Program-made: the position numbers and the translations under genes
Notes under the pieces: model-generated
What the model was told of the DNA's origin: nothing
The model's database searches: none
What the model saw: the letters and a program-made list of their open reading frames with translations, nothing else
Shown: positions 34,505 through 41,962 of the stretch, in pieces
How positions within the stretch are numbered: the stretch's first letter is position 1
Layout of the letters: every line of letters begins with the position of its first letter
From: Gammaproteobacteria bacterium
GTDB taxonomy: Bacteria > Pseudomonadota > Gammaproteobacteria > Arenicellales > Poriferihabitantaceae
NCBI GenBank assembly: GCA_022822625.1
Contig: JAJEAV010000028.1
Location: 1-41,962 of the forward strand
Direction of reading: 5' to 3'
Length of the DNA: 41,962 nucleotides

Positions 34505-36706
34505 TCAATGAATCGCTGGGCTGGTGCCGAGGTCCAGCAAGGGAATCGAGACCGTAAACTCCACACCTCTTTTGTTCATCCGGTTGTTTGCACGGTGGTT
34601 GCCACCGTGATATTCGGAAATCACTTTCACGACATAAAGGCCCAGACCGAGATGCGGTTTTCGGGCATCATGGTTGGAACCAGATACCATTGGGTCAAAC
34701 AGCCTGTCCAGGATATCTTCCGGTAGTTCCGGTCCCTCATTCAATACTGATATTTCAGCATAATGGCCGTTTTTTCGTGACCGGACAATGATTGGCGTAT
34801 CCGGGATGCTGTATTCCGTGGCGTTATCAATCAGCTTGTCCAGCATTTGGGCAAGATACTCGGGGCTGCCTTCGATGAACAAGTCCGCATTCCGGTTATC
34901 CACCCTGAATTCGTGATTGCTGTAGACATATTGATTGCCAGCAACAAAATCGGAAATTAATTGTGACAGGTTGATTGGCTCTTTCTCCTCATCTTGCAAC
35001 GCTTCTTCCAGGCTTGCCGCTTCAGTCAGGCTGGAAAGTAATGATTTCAGTCTATGGATACCATAAGTTGCCCGCTGCATATGGTGATTGTCCTTGGTCT
35101 GCGGTATGTCTCCTGCCAGCATTTCCAGCGAGGAGCTGACTACTCCCAGCGGATTGTTCATTTCATGGGCAAGTGTATCGGGCAACTCTTCAAGATAGCG
35201 CATGTATCCCGATAAACGAGACAGCATGCCTGAAAAACTTCGATTCAGTGCTCCAAGTTCATCGTTTGAAGGATCCTGCTTTGGGATGTGTTTCATGCGT
35301 ACACGCCCTTCAGGTGTAATGGCCTGTTCCGTGATGTTGTGCAGTTTTCGGATTCGCATGGTCAATCGCCAGGCAAAAATAACGAGAACTACCAGTACGG
35401 AGAAAAAAACCAGAACCGTGACCACCGATAGGGATCTAACAAACTGATAATGCAGGGAGGATGCCTCGGAATTGCTTTGCTCAACCAGCACCGCTCCGAT
35501 GATTTCCCCATCTGCAAAAATGGGGTGTCCCGCGACAATAATCTCCGCCTTGTTGTCCAGAGACATCCGGATATCGGCGCGTGGGTTTCCGGTTTCGATA
35601 ATGCTGACTACAATCTGATCCGGTCGGTTGGTCGAAGACGGGGAGTAATCCTTGAACTGAAGCGGTGGTTCTGGAAAAAGCCTGTCTACGAAATCCAGCA
35701 GCATTCGAATCGGAATGAACTGGGCTTGAACAGGTTCGGTATTGGTTTCGATATCGGAAAAACCGGGCTCGGTCGAGTTCCAGAGATTGCCGACTACCGA
35801 TCGGACCTGTCGTTGCCGATCAAGAACCCAGATTCTTGAACGTAGTAGACCCAGCCCTTCCAGGATCTTGGTTAGTCCTGGGGAACGGACGATGACCTGG
35901 GTTGGCTCTTCTCCGGATTCTCGTGGCGAGGTAGTGATAATCTGCCTGATTTCCCGACTCTCCGGATTGTCCACATCGACCACCGAAAAACCGATCTTTG
36001 ATCGATAACCGATGATGCTTCTGGGAATCCGTAATTCGATTACGTAGCCCCAATCGGTTTCGGCGAGTTCGCTCTGGACTTCAGCAACATTTTCACCGGT
36101 AAGAGGCAACTCCCACTGCTCATCCATCAGGAATGCACTCATTCTGCCCGGTTCGTTGGAGAGCAGCAGATAGCGCTCCAGGTTTCCATTACCCCGTTCC
36201 AGCAGAATGCGGATCTGATCGCTGGAGTTCAGAATAACTCTGGTCGGGTCGCGAAAAACACGCTCCGAATCATTGACTTCAAACAGGCCGTACAGATAGG
36301 TATCGTTATAGCCGATGATATTCCTGACCGAAAAGGAACTGGGGTCATAGTCAAGGTCACACAACTGCGTGTCCTCGCCAGTGAAGTAATTGGAAAGGAT
36401 TTGCATGGACTCCCAGTCTTCGGTATCTCCATTCAACTGAATGGGACCTTCAATGCGTTGGGTATAGAGTGCGCCTTGTTTGCCCAGCACCTCTGGTACT
36501 GCTGTGTTCTGGCTGAAAAATTTAGACTGGTTATTCAGGATTGTGGCAATCCCCTTGGCGGTAGTCAATAACGCCTCCTTCTGACCGCGCCATAGAAATC
36601 GATCCATCTCCTTGATATAGAAATTGCTCATCGCGATGGGAATTGCCATCAGGATAATGCCGATCACGATCAACTTTAGTCGAATACTGGTGTTTTTCCA
36701 GAACAT
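34505..36706 (-). CDS. PdsS-like sensor histidine kinase (marine dedicated-sortase-type)
   Basis: A 733-residue membrane kinase. TM1 is at about 10-30, a large extracytoplasmic domain at about 31-423 and TM2 at about 424-446. HAMP/linker follows, then the phosphorylated H514 in DTLAHEMNNPLGVVSSSLEML. The HATPase region has MLDKLIDNATEYS and the PHLGLGLYVVKVI G-box. Within the sensor part, IQLNGDTEDWESM resembles carbohydrate-binding-like domains of the TIGR03785 'proteobacterial dedicated sortase system' kinases, as does the overall size. No sortase gene is nearby, so the name PdsS is by similarity only. The paired regulator is at 36849-37541, with a 142-bp gap. It converges on the DUF2782 gene. 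Confidence 0.78.
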   Translation of the reverse strand: MFWKNTSIRLKLIVIGIILMAIPIAMSNFYIKEMDRFLWRGQKEALLTTAKGIATILNNQSKFFSQNTAVPEVLGKQGALYTQRIEGPIQLNGDTEDWESMQILSNYFTGEDTQLCDLDYDPSSFSVRNIIGYNDTYLYGLFEVNDSERVFRDPTRVILNSSDQIRILLERGNGNLERYLLLSNEPGRMSAFLMDEQWELPLTGENVAEVQSELAETDWGYVIELRIPRSIIGYRSKIGFSVVDVDNPESREIRQIITTSPRESGEEPTQVIVRSPGLTKILEGLGLLRSRIWVLDRQRQVRSVVGNLWNSTEPGFSDIETNTEPVQAQFIPIRMLLDFVDRLFPEPPLQFKDYSPSSTNRPDQIVVSIIETGNPRADIRMSLDNKAEIIVAGHPIFADGEIIGAVLVEQSNSEASSLHYQFVRSLSVVTVLVFFSVLVVLVIFAWRLTMRIRKLHNITEQAITPEGRVRMKHIPKQDPSNDELGALNRSFSGMLSRLSGYMRYLEELPDTLAHEMNNPLGVVSSSLEMLAGDIPQTKDNHHMQRATYGIHRLKSLLSSLTEAASLEEALQDEEKEPINLSQLISDFVAGNQYVYSNHEFRVDNRNADLFIEGSPEYLAQMLDKLIDNATEYSIPDTPIIVRSRKNGHYAEISVLNEGPELPEDILDRLFDPMVSGSNHDARKPHLGLGLYVVKVISEYHGGNHRANNRMNKRGVEFTVSIPLLDLGTSPAIH

Positions 36707-36848
36707 GGCTTTTTCATTGACCGATTTAACGATAGAGCCAGAGTGCTCGACAATCCATTGAACAAACTCTATTTAACGGTATGATCCCCTTTGCATTTCC
36801 ATTCCATGAATTGCCTCGGGACTACGGGCACGGAACATGGACGATCGG

Positions 36849-37541
36849 TTAGTGGTGCCACCTATAACCCACCCCAAACACTGTCTGGATCATTGAGAAT
36901 GACGGGTCAATTTCCTTGAATTTCTTGCGGATTCTTCGCACGTACCCATTGATGGTATTGCGTTCCACGAAATGCTGACGAGTGGTCTGAATCAGGACTT
37001 CGTAGGTTTTGACGTGGCCGGGATTTCTTGCCAATGCTTCAACCAGCCAGAATTCGGTCAAGGTCAGATGCAGAGGCTCGCCTTGCCAGCGAACGGACAT
37101 GCTATTCTGGTCCAACTCCAGATTGCCAAGTATTAGGCGGGTTGCATCTCCGGCGTTCTCCTGCGTGGTCGATGCAATGCGAAATAATGATGACACACGA
37201 ACCATCAGATACTGGAGTGATGCAGGTTTGGTAATGTAATCCCAGGCATCGAGGCGCAATCCGGAGATCCGGTCCACGTCCCGGTCGCGGGCGGTCAAGA
37301 AGATAATGGGTAGATTTGGACTCATTTGACGTAGCACTTTACAGAGTTCAAATCCGCCTTCGGATTCATCCTTGAGCATGATATCCAGAATTGCCAGATC
37401 CGGAAGAGAGCGATTAAACCCCTCCAGAGCCTCATTCTTGTCGGAATATGTGCGAACGAAATACCCTTGCTGGGTTAACGCTTCTGAGAGGTTTTCCAGA
37501 TAGGAGAGGTCATCCTCGACAATGGCGACGGTACGAGGCAT
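36849..37541 (-). CDS. PdsR-like OmpR-family response regulator
   Basis: A 230-residue regulator with a receiver domain (D10, D11, phospho-acceptor D53 in LAILDIMLKDES, T83 in FLTARD, K106 in YITKPAS) and a C-terminal winged helix (LTLTEFWLVEALARNPGHVKTYEVL to IQTVFGVGYRW). The FW.V.ALA..PGHVK segment strongly resembles TIGR03787 regulators paired with marine sortase systems. It precedes the kinase gene in the same direction, so the pair forms one transcription unit. Upstream lie a TATACT -10 candidate and TTGCCA direct repeats (37612-37650), which suggest autoregulation. The target genes are unknown. Confidence 0.85.
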   Translation of the reverse strand: MPRTVAIVEDDLSYLENLSEALTQQGYFVRTYSDKNEALEGFNRSLPDLAILDIMLKDESEGGFELCKVLRQMSPNLPIIFLTARDRDVDRISGLRLDAWDYITKPASLQYLMVRVSSLFRIASTTQENAGDATRLILGNLELDQNSMSVRWQGEPLHLTLTEFWLVEALARNPGHVKTYEVLIQTTRQHFVERNTINGYVRRIRKKFKEIDPSFSMIQTVFGVGYRWHH

Positions 37542-37569
37542 TGGGAAGTCCGCAATTCAGTGTTATGGA

Positions 37570-37598
37570 AGTATAACCCATGCTGATCAATCTTGGAA
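37570..37598 (-). promoter_or_regulatory. candidate promoter of the response regulator gene
   Basis: On the minus strand TATACT (37575-37570) is a good -10, with a poor -35 TTCCAA (37598-37593) at 17 bp. A weak -35 next to regulator-like repeats is typical of an activator-dependent promoter. The start would be about 20-25 nt before the regulator ATG at 37541. Confidence 0.5.
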
Positions 37599-37611
37599 AA
37601 ATAGCGGATTA

Positions 37612-37650
37612 TTGCCACCAAATTGCCATGAGTTACAAAATCGGTTGCCA
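37612..37650. promoter_or_regulatory. TTGCCA direct repeats with 11-bp phasing (candidate operator)
   Basis: TTGCCA occurs at 37612-37617, 37623-37628 and 37645-37650, starts 11 and 22 bp apart. A degenerate TTACAA is at 37633-37638. A further TTGCCA at 37701-37706 overlaps the start of the small gene at 37706. One-helical-turn direct repeats are what dimeric OmpR-type regulators bind. The block lies just upstream of the regulator promoter. Confidence 0.6.
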
Positions 37651-37705
37651 TATCAAAAGTGTCTAATACCAGGTTTGACAGACTAATTGGACTTTGGGTA
37701 TTGCC

Positions 37706-37942
37706 ATGAGTAGTAAAGTGTTTATTCCGGTTACCGATGAGATGCTGTATGAGCATCCCGAGTGGATTACTGCTCCGTTATGTCCCTATCAAGTTGACAA
37801 CCCCTCTCTTCACTGGATGGCGGTGATTGATTCGTTATCCCGAAGTCCGGATGCAGAAAGGCAGACTCGTTTGGGCGAGAGTAGTTATCTGTCATGGCTG
37901 AAATCCCAGAGCAGCATTTATATCCGTTTAAGCCGGGCATAG
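37706..37942 (+). CDS. small hypothetical protein convergent with uvrD
   Basis: A 78-residue frame starting MSSKVFIPVTDEMLYEHPEWITAPLCPYQ. I do not recognise a family. Composition is normal and soluble, with no signal peptide or membrane segment. It starts at ATG 37706. A TTG at 37694 would add four residues. It is divergent from the response regulator gene and its 3' end overlaps the end of uvrD by 25 bp, tail to tail. One TTGCCA repeat sits over its start codon, so the regulator could also control it. A homolog search across gammaproteobacterial uvrD neighbourhoods would test whether it is real. Confidence 0.6.
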   Translation: MSSKVFIPVTDEMLYEHPEWITAPLCPYQVDNPSLHWMAVIDSLSRSPDAERQTRLGESSYLSWLKSQSSIYIRLSRA

Positions 37943-40095
37943 TTCAGTACCAGCCATTTTTGACCGACTTCGGGAAAGTTGATCTGAACCCTTGCGGATG
38001 CTCCTGTCCCCTCGGCGTTGATCACGGTGCCTTCTCCGAACTTGCCGTGATGCACCGTGCATCCCAATTCCAGGGCGTTTCCAAAGATATCGGTCATTGT
38101 TGCGTCGCCGCTTCCGGGGTTCATCTCTGGATTCTGTCGCTGAAAGCTTGACTGCCTTGCATCAGGGAACAAATTCTCCGGCAATTCGGCCAGAAATCTC
38201 GATGGCATGCAACGCATTGGCTTTCCGAAAACGGTTCTGGACGAGGCATGACACAAGTACAGCTTTTGCATGGCGCGAGTGATGCCGACATAGCAAAGCC
38301 GTCGTTCTTCTTCAAGGTTCCCTTCCGATATGGACAATTGATGGGGAAACAGGCCATCTTCCATGCCACATAGAAATACGGTGTTGAATTCCAGCCCTTT
38401 CGCAGAGTGCAGACTCATCAGCTGTACACTGTCATGTGCTTCTTCTGTGCCACGCGGCCCCGGTTCAAGAGCGGTATGGTTGAGAAACAGGTTGAGTTCG
38501 TCCTCACGCTGGCTGGGTCCTTCCTGCGAATGTTCGGAAGTATAGCTTTCGGCGGCTGTTACGAGTTCCTTCAGGTTTTCGATGCGTGAGATGGCAGTTT
38601 CCCCCCGATCTTTGGAGTAATGGTCAATCAGCCCACTTTCATGAAGGGATGTTTCCACCAGGGCATCAAGGGGTCGATCTTTTGAGAGGGATGCAATTCT
38701 CTCGATGATTGCCCTGAATCGTTTTAATGATTCCCGGCTTCGTGATGATGTTTCAGGGTCATCGACCGCCAGGAGACTCGCTTCCCAGAGTGATGTGTTG
38801 TGTCTGGCAGCAGTGAGGCGAACGGAATCCATGGTTTGTTTTCCGATGCCCCTTGGAGGCATATTTACCACTCGGTCGAAAGACGGGTCAGAATCGCGAT
38901 TCACCGCGAGTTTAAGATAGGCCAGTGCATTCTTGATTTCGGCTCGTTCAAAAAACCGCATCCCGCCATACACGGAGTAGGGGATGCCCTGTGCGATCAA
39001 CTGTTCTTCAAAGGCTCGGGACTGTGCATTGGAGCGATACAGAATGGCATGTTCATTATGGGCACTGCCGCTAGCGACTGATGACCGAATGATTGAGACA
39101 ACAAATTGCGCTTCTTCAGTCTCCGAGTAGCTGCGATATATCTGGATGGGTTCCCCGTCAGCCTGGTTGGTCCACAGTCTCTTGCCAAGACGCCCGGAAT
39201 TCTTGCTGATGATTGCATTGGCCGCCTGCAGGATGTATCCCGAAGAGCGGTAGTTTTGTTCCAGTCGAAAGGTGGATGCAGATGGAAAGGTACGATTGAA
39301 ACCCAGCATGTTCTCGACTCTTGCACCTCGCCAGCCATAGATCGACTGGTCGTCATCGCCCACTGCGAAAATATTCTGGTGACTGGAACTTAACAGCAGT
39401 GCGCATTGAAACTGGATATGGTTGGTATCCTGGAATTCATCAATCAGGACATGTTCGAACTTGTTCTGGTAGTGTTCCCTGACAATCTGGTTGTTTTTCA
39501 GCAGTTCGTAGGTGCGAAGCAGCAACTCTCCGAAATCGACGAGTCCGAGTTGCTGACAGCGTTTTTGGTAATTCTGGTAGACCAGTGAGAAAATTTCGTC
39601 TTTTGACAGTTCCCCGGGCAAGTTGTGTGCTCGATGACCATCATCCTTGCAGGCGTTGATTCTCCACAGGATCTGTTTGGGAGGAAAGGATTTCTCGTCA
39701 AGCTTCAGTTCTTCCATGGATTTCTTGATTTGCCTGAGTTGGTCAGCATTGTCGATGACCTCGAATTGTTCGGGCAGACCGGCAGCTTGCCAGTTCTGGC
39801 GCAGCATTCGGAGCCCTAGTGCATGGAAAGTGCCAATCCACAGTCCTCGGGTTGGTGCGATCAGCAATTCTTCAATTCGGTTCTGCATCTCGCGCGCAGA
39901 CTTGTTGGTGAAGGTCATGGCAATGATGGACCAGGGGGCTGTACCGTGTTCCTGAATTAGCCAGGCAATACGATGGACCAGAGCACGGGTCTTGCCGCTA
40001 CCGGCACCAGCGAGAACCAGAACCGGACCTGGTGGAGTGGTTACAGCCTTGCGCTGTTCTTCGTTGAGAGGGGTGATAATGGGTGATTCTTCCAT
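37918..40095 (-). CDS. uvrD: DNA helicase II (UvrD)
   Basis: A superfamily 1A 3'-5' helicase for nucleotide excision and mismatch repair. From ATG 40095 it has 725 residues, like E. coli UvrD (720). Motif Q/I is LNEEQRKAVTTPPGPVLVLAGAGSGKTRALVHR. Others are Ia MTFTNKSAREM, II VLIDEFQDTN, III GDDDQSIYGWRGA, IV RLEQNYRSS, V MSLHSAKGLEFNTVFLCGMEDGLFPH, and VI RRLCYVGITRAM. The C-terminus ends in a Tudor-like CTVHHGKFGEGTVINAEGTG region. ATG 40146, with AAGGA 13 nt upstream, is an alternative start that adds 17 residues not seen in the family. I preferred 40095 for its homology. Confidence 0.95.
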   Translation of the reverse strand: MEESPIITPLNEEQRKAVTTPPGPVLVLAGAGSGKTRALVHRIAWLIQEHGTAPWSIIAMTFTNKSAREMQNRIEELLIAPTRGLWIGTFHALGLRMLRQNWQAAGLPEQFEVIDNADQLRQIKKSMEELKLDEKSFPPKQILWRINACKDDGHRAHNLPGELSKDEIFSLVYQNYQKRCQQLGLVDFGELLLRTYELLKNNQIVREHYQNKFEHVLIDEFQDTNHIQFQCALLLSSSHQNIFAVGDDDQSIYGWRGARVENMLGFNRTFPSASTFRLEQNYRSSGYILQAANAIISKNSGRLGKRLWTNQADGEPIQIYRSYSETEEAQFVVSIIRSSVASGSAHNEHAILYRSNAQSRAFEEQLIAQGIPYSVYGGMRFFERAEIKNALAYLKLAVNRDSDPSFDRVVNMPPRGIGKQTMDSVRLTAARHNTSLWEASLLAVDDPETSSRSRESLKRFRAIIERIASLSKDRPLDALVETSLHESGLIDHYSKDRGETAISRIENLKELVTAAESYTSEHSQEGPSQREDELNLFLNHTALEPGPRGTEEAHDSVQLMSLHSAKGLEFNTVFLCGMEDGLFPHQLSISEGNLEEERRLCYVGITRAMQKLYLCHASSRTVFGKPMRCMPSRFLAELPENLFPDARQSSFQRQNPEMNPGSGDATMTDIFGNALELGCTVHHGKFGEGTVINAEGTGASARVQINFPEVGQKWLVLNYARLKRI

Positions 40096-40251
40096 AGCGG
40101 TATTGGTCGATAACCGGGTAGGGTTAATCGGGTTGTTGCGGGACATCTGGTCTGTAGAATCCTTTCTAACTGGTTCTTTCCACAATTATGGCAGGGAAGT
40201 ATTTTACAATATTGTCACTTCTGTCGAATTCAAACTGACCCCTGATTGATC

Positions 40252-41637
40252 ATGAACAAACCAGTCTTTCCAGATGAAAACCTGAATCATGTTGTGGACA
40301 TGGACCGATCCCATGTCTGGCATCACCTAGTCCAGCACAAGCCCCTGCAGGAGGGATCTCCAATGGTTATCGTAGAAGGTGAAGGCCTTCGAGTCCGCGA
40401 TATCAATGGCAGGGAATATATCGACGCAGTCTCGGGAGGAGTCTGGACCGTTAACGTTGGTTACGGTCGCGAGAGCATTGCCAACGCAGTAAGGGATCAG
40501 TTGGCACAGATGTGCTATTTTTCCAACTCTGCCGGTAATGTCCCCGGCGCGAAATTTGCCGACAGGCTGATTGAAAAGATGCCCGGATTGAACCGTGTGT
40601 ATTTTTCGACTTCGGGCTCCGAAGGAAATGAGAAGGGCTTTAAGCTGGTTCGTCAGCTTGCTGCCAGGGAAAATGACGGCAGGAAGCACAAGATCATTTA
40701 TCGGGATCGTGACTATCACGGCACGACGATTACCAACCTCTCTGCGTGCGGCCAACATCAAAGAAAGGATCAGTACGGGCCGTTTACGCCCGGATTTGTT
40801 GAATTTCCCCATTGTCTGGCGTACCACCATGAGCGGGGCGATGATCCGGATTTCGGGGTGATTGCAGCTCGCGAGCTGGAAAAAGTGATTCTCAGGGAGG
40901 ATCCCGATACAGTGGGGGCGGTGATTCTGGAGCCCATCACGGCTGGTGGGGGCGTGATTACGCCTCCTGAAGGGTATTTTGACACGATCCAGGAAATCTG
41001 TACCAAATACGGCGTCCTGATTCACATGGACGAAGTGGTTTGCGGCATGGGTCGAACAGGCAGGTGGTTCGGCTATCAGCACTACAATATCAATCCCGAT
41101 ATCGTGGTTATGGCCAAGGGTGTTGCCAGTGGCTATGCGGCCATCGCATGTACGGTTACCACCGAGGAATTGTTTGCAAAGTTTTTGGCAGAACCTTCGG
41201 ATACGATGCAGTATTTTCGCGATATCAGTACTTTTGGCGGATGTGCAGGAGGACCTGCAGCGGCCCTTGAGAACATGCGTATTATTGAGGAAGAGAAGTT
41301 GCTGGATAATGTCGTGGAGATGGGGGAGTATGTCATGGGTCTTCTTCACGAACTCAAGGAAAAGCACCCGATTGTCGGTGATGTGCGTGGAAAGGGCTTG
41401 TTTGTAGGTGCGGAGCTGGTTGTCGATCGTAAAACCCGGGCTCCGGTTGACGAGACGGTGATGAACCGGGTTGTTGCCGACTGTCTGGAGCAGGGCGTGA
41501 TGATTGGCCGTACCAACCGAAGTTTCCAGCACTACAACAATACGATCTGTCTTAGCCCGGCCCTAGTTTGCACCCGCGATGACCTGGATCAGATTGTCGG
41601 GTCAATTGACAGTGCATTGGGCCGAATTCAGCAGTAA
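40252..41637 (+). CDS. tpa: taurine:pyruvate aminotransferase
   Basis: A class III PLP aminotransferase of 461 residues. Tpa transfers the amino group of taurine to pyruvate, giving sulfoacetaldehyde and alanine, the first step of taurine use. Features I associate with Tpa are DRSHVWHHLVQHKPLQ at the N-terminus, IDAVSGGVWTVNVGYGRESIANAVRDQL, and YRDRDYHGTTITNLSACGQ followed by QYGPFTPGFVEFPHC. The PLP lysine is K289 in VMAKGVASGYAAI, and the phosphate site is in TSGSEGNEKGF. ATG at 40252 was preferred over TTG 40246. It is divergent from uvrD. No Xsc or taurine transporter gene is visible before the window ends. Confidence 0.83.
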   Translation: MNKPVFPDENLNHVVDMDRSHVWHHLVQHKPLQEGSPMVIVEGEGLRVRDINGREYIDAVSGGVWTVNVGYGRESIANAVRDQLAQMCYFSNSAGNVPGAKFADRLIEKMPGLNRVYFSTSGSEGNEKGFKLVRQLAARENDGRKHKIIYRDRDYHGTTITNLSACGQHQRKDQYGPFTPGFVEFPHCLAYHHERGDDPDFGVIAARELEKVILREDPDTVGAVILEPITAGGGVITPPEGYFDTIQEICTKYGVLIHMDEVVCGMGRTGRWFGYQHYNINPDIVVMAKGVASGYAAIACTVTTEELFAKFLAEPSDTMQYFRDISTFGGCAGGPAAALENMRIIEEEKLLDNVVEMGEYVMGLLHELKEKHPIVGDVRGKGLFVGAELVVDRKTRAPVDETVMNRVVADCLEQGVMIGRTNRSFQHYNNTICLSPALVCTRDDLDQIVGSIDSALGRIQQ

Positions 41638-41680
41638 CCCGACTACAATCGTCGGAGCGGCTGATTCGTGGCAAAAGAAC

Positions 41681-41757
41681 TGGTGGCTACGCCCTGGATC
41701 GAACAGGGGACCCCATCATTATGAGTGATGTGCTCTAACCAGCTGAGCTACGTAGCC
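41681..41757 (-). tRNA. tRNA-Met, elongator (anticodon CAT)
   Basis: A 77-nt cloverleaf with encoded CCA, reading on the minus strand from 41757. The acceptor starts GGCTACG and ends CGTAGCCACCA. The anticodon stem-loop is CATCA-CTCATAA-TGATG, giving CAT. The sequence nearly matches the E. coli elongator tRNA-Met body, including GCTCAGCTGGTTAGAGC. That makes elongator Met the best call, and the tRNA-Ile2 alternative (also CAT) is unlikely given this match. Confidence 0.96.
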
Positions 41758-41780
41758 ATTGTGACTTGGGCGAGGGGGCG

Positions 41781-41809
41781 AGAGTACCTGATTCCAGTCG
41801 TGATAGCAA
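41781..41809 (-). promoter_or_regulatory. candidate promoter of tRNA-Met
   Basis: On the minus strand TTGCTA (41809-41804) is a 4/6 -35, then 17 bp, then TACTCT (41786-41781), a weak -10. A GC-rich stretch (CGCCCCCTCGCCC) follows, as in stringent stable-RNA promoters. The IS end at 41824 lies only 14 bp upstream of the -35. Confidence 0.4.
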
Positions 41810-41823
41810 GATTTTATGACCGC

Positions 41824-41962
41824 CCTAATATTTAAATAGGAATCGAGAAAAAAGTAAAAAGCCTTGTTAAATCAGGGTATTAATGGTAGAATACTGTTTT
41901 TTCGCACTTCACCCATTGGGTGAACAAATTCACCAGCCCCCGAGAGAACAAGGCCACATGAA
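41824..41962 (+). mobile_element. 5' end of a second related insertion sequence (right copy)
   Basis: The IS end starts CCTAATATTTAAATAGGAAT at 41824 and matches the left copy inverted, with about five mismatches in 139 bp. The palindrome TTCACCCA-T-TGGGTGAA is at 41908-41924. The transposase ATG is at 41958-41960, two bases before the window edge, so only its first codon is visible. The copy reads out of the window to the right. Confidence 0.85.

Noticed and set aside
40327..41532. Long (401-codon) minus-strand open frame
   Set aside because: It is entirely antisense to tpa, whose protein is clearly conserved.

Overview
The window looks like a chromosomal segment of a gammaproteobacterium of moderate GC content. 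Several things point there: a glutaminyl-tRNA synthetase gene (glnS), the methyltransferase-rnhA-dnaQ cluster, yggS-proC-yggT, a DUF2782 gene divergent from polA, SohB, YciB, and a PdsS/PdsR-like two-component pair known mainly from marine Proteobacteria. No species can be named from the sequence alone. Almost all genes are housekeeping. Accessory material is limited to two IS ends, a RES/Xre toxin-antitoxin pair, an AlbA_2/ATPase gene beside a tRNA, and a peptide-type ABC transporter.

Layout. 1-290 and 41824-41962 are the 5' ends of two related but non-identical IS copies (probably IS1380 family), in inverted orientation with transposases reading out of the window. 300-1712 is metZ behind a promoter, a SAM-II riboswitch and an intrinsic terminator. 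1789-6819 (minus) runs dapE, a doubtful small ORF, a DUF4389 gene, glnS, sohB and a gamma carbonic anhydrase-like gene. 6915-8909 (plus) is methyltransferase-rnhA-dnaQ, convergent with yciB. 9820-12337 (plus) is deoxynucleoside kinase, YciA thioesterase, a Rid protein, an FAH-family enzyme and tRNA-Arg. 12549-16472 holds the AlbA_2/ATPase protein and RecD2 helicase. 16843-19620 holds glnB, pyrE (minus) and an AmpG-like permease.

19829-20986 is the toxin-antitoxin pair with its palindromic operator. 21285-23458 (minus) is yggS-proC-yggT. A CBS protein follows, then a four-gene ABC transporter in the unusual order permease, permease, fused ATPase, binding protein, closed by a strong terminator at 29597-29636. 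29737-33717 (minus) is polA-cfa, divergent from a DUF2782 gene. 34505-37541 (minus) is the PdsR-like regulator and PdsS-like kinase. Then come a small hypothetical gene, uvrD (minus), taurine:pyruvate aminotransferase (plus) and elongator tRNA-Met (minus).

How the parts work together. DNA replication and repair are well represented (rnhA, dnaQ, polA, uvrD, recD2). Methionine synthesis appears to be controlled by SAM through transcription attenuation: an alternative pairing between the aptamer tail and the terminator's 5' arm is visible. The response regulator gene has TTGCCA direct repeats spaced by 11 and 22 bp upstream of its promoter, the spacing expected for an OmpR-type regulator acting on its own gene. 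I see no clearly undescribed multi-gene system. The best leads are the SAM-II attenuator, the regulator operator with its sortase-less PdsSR pair, and the IS ends lying beside metZ and tRNA-Met promoters.
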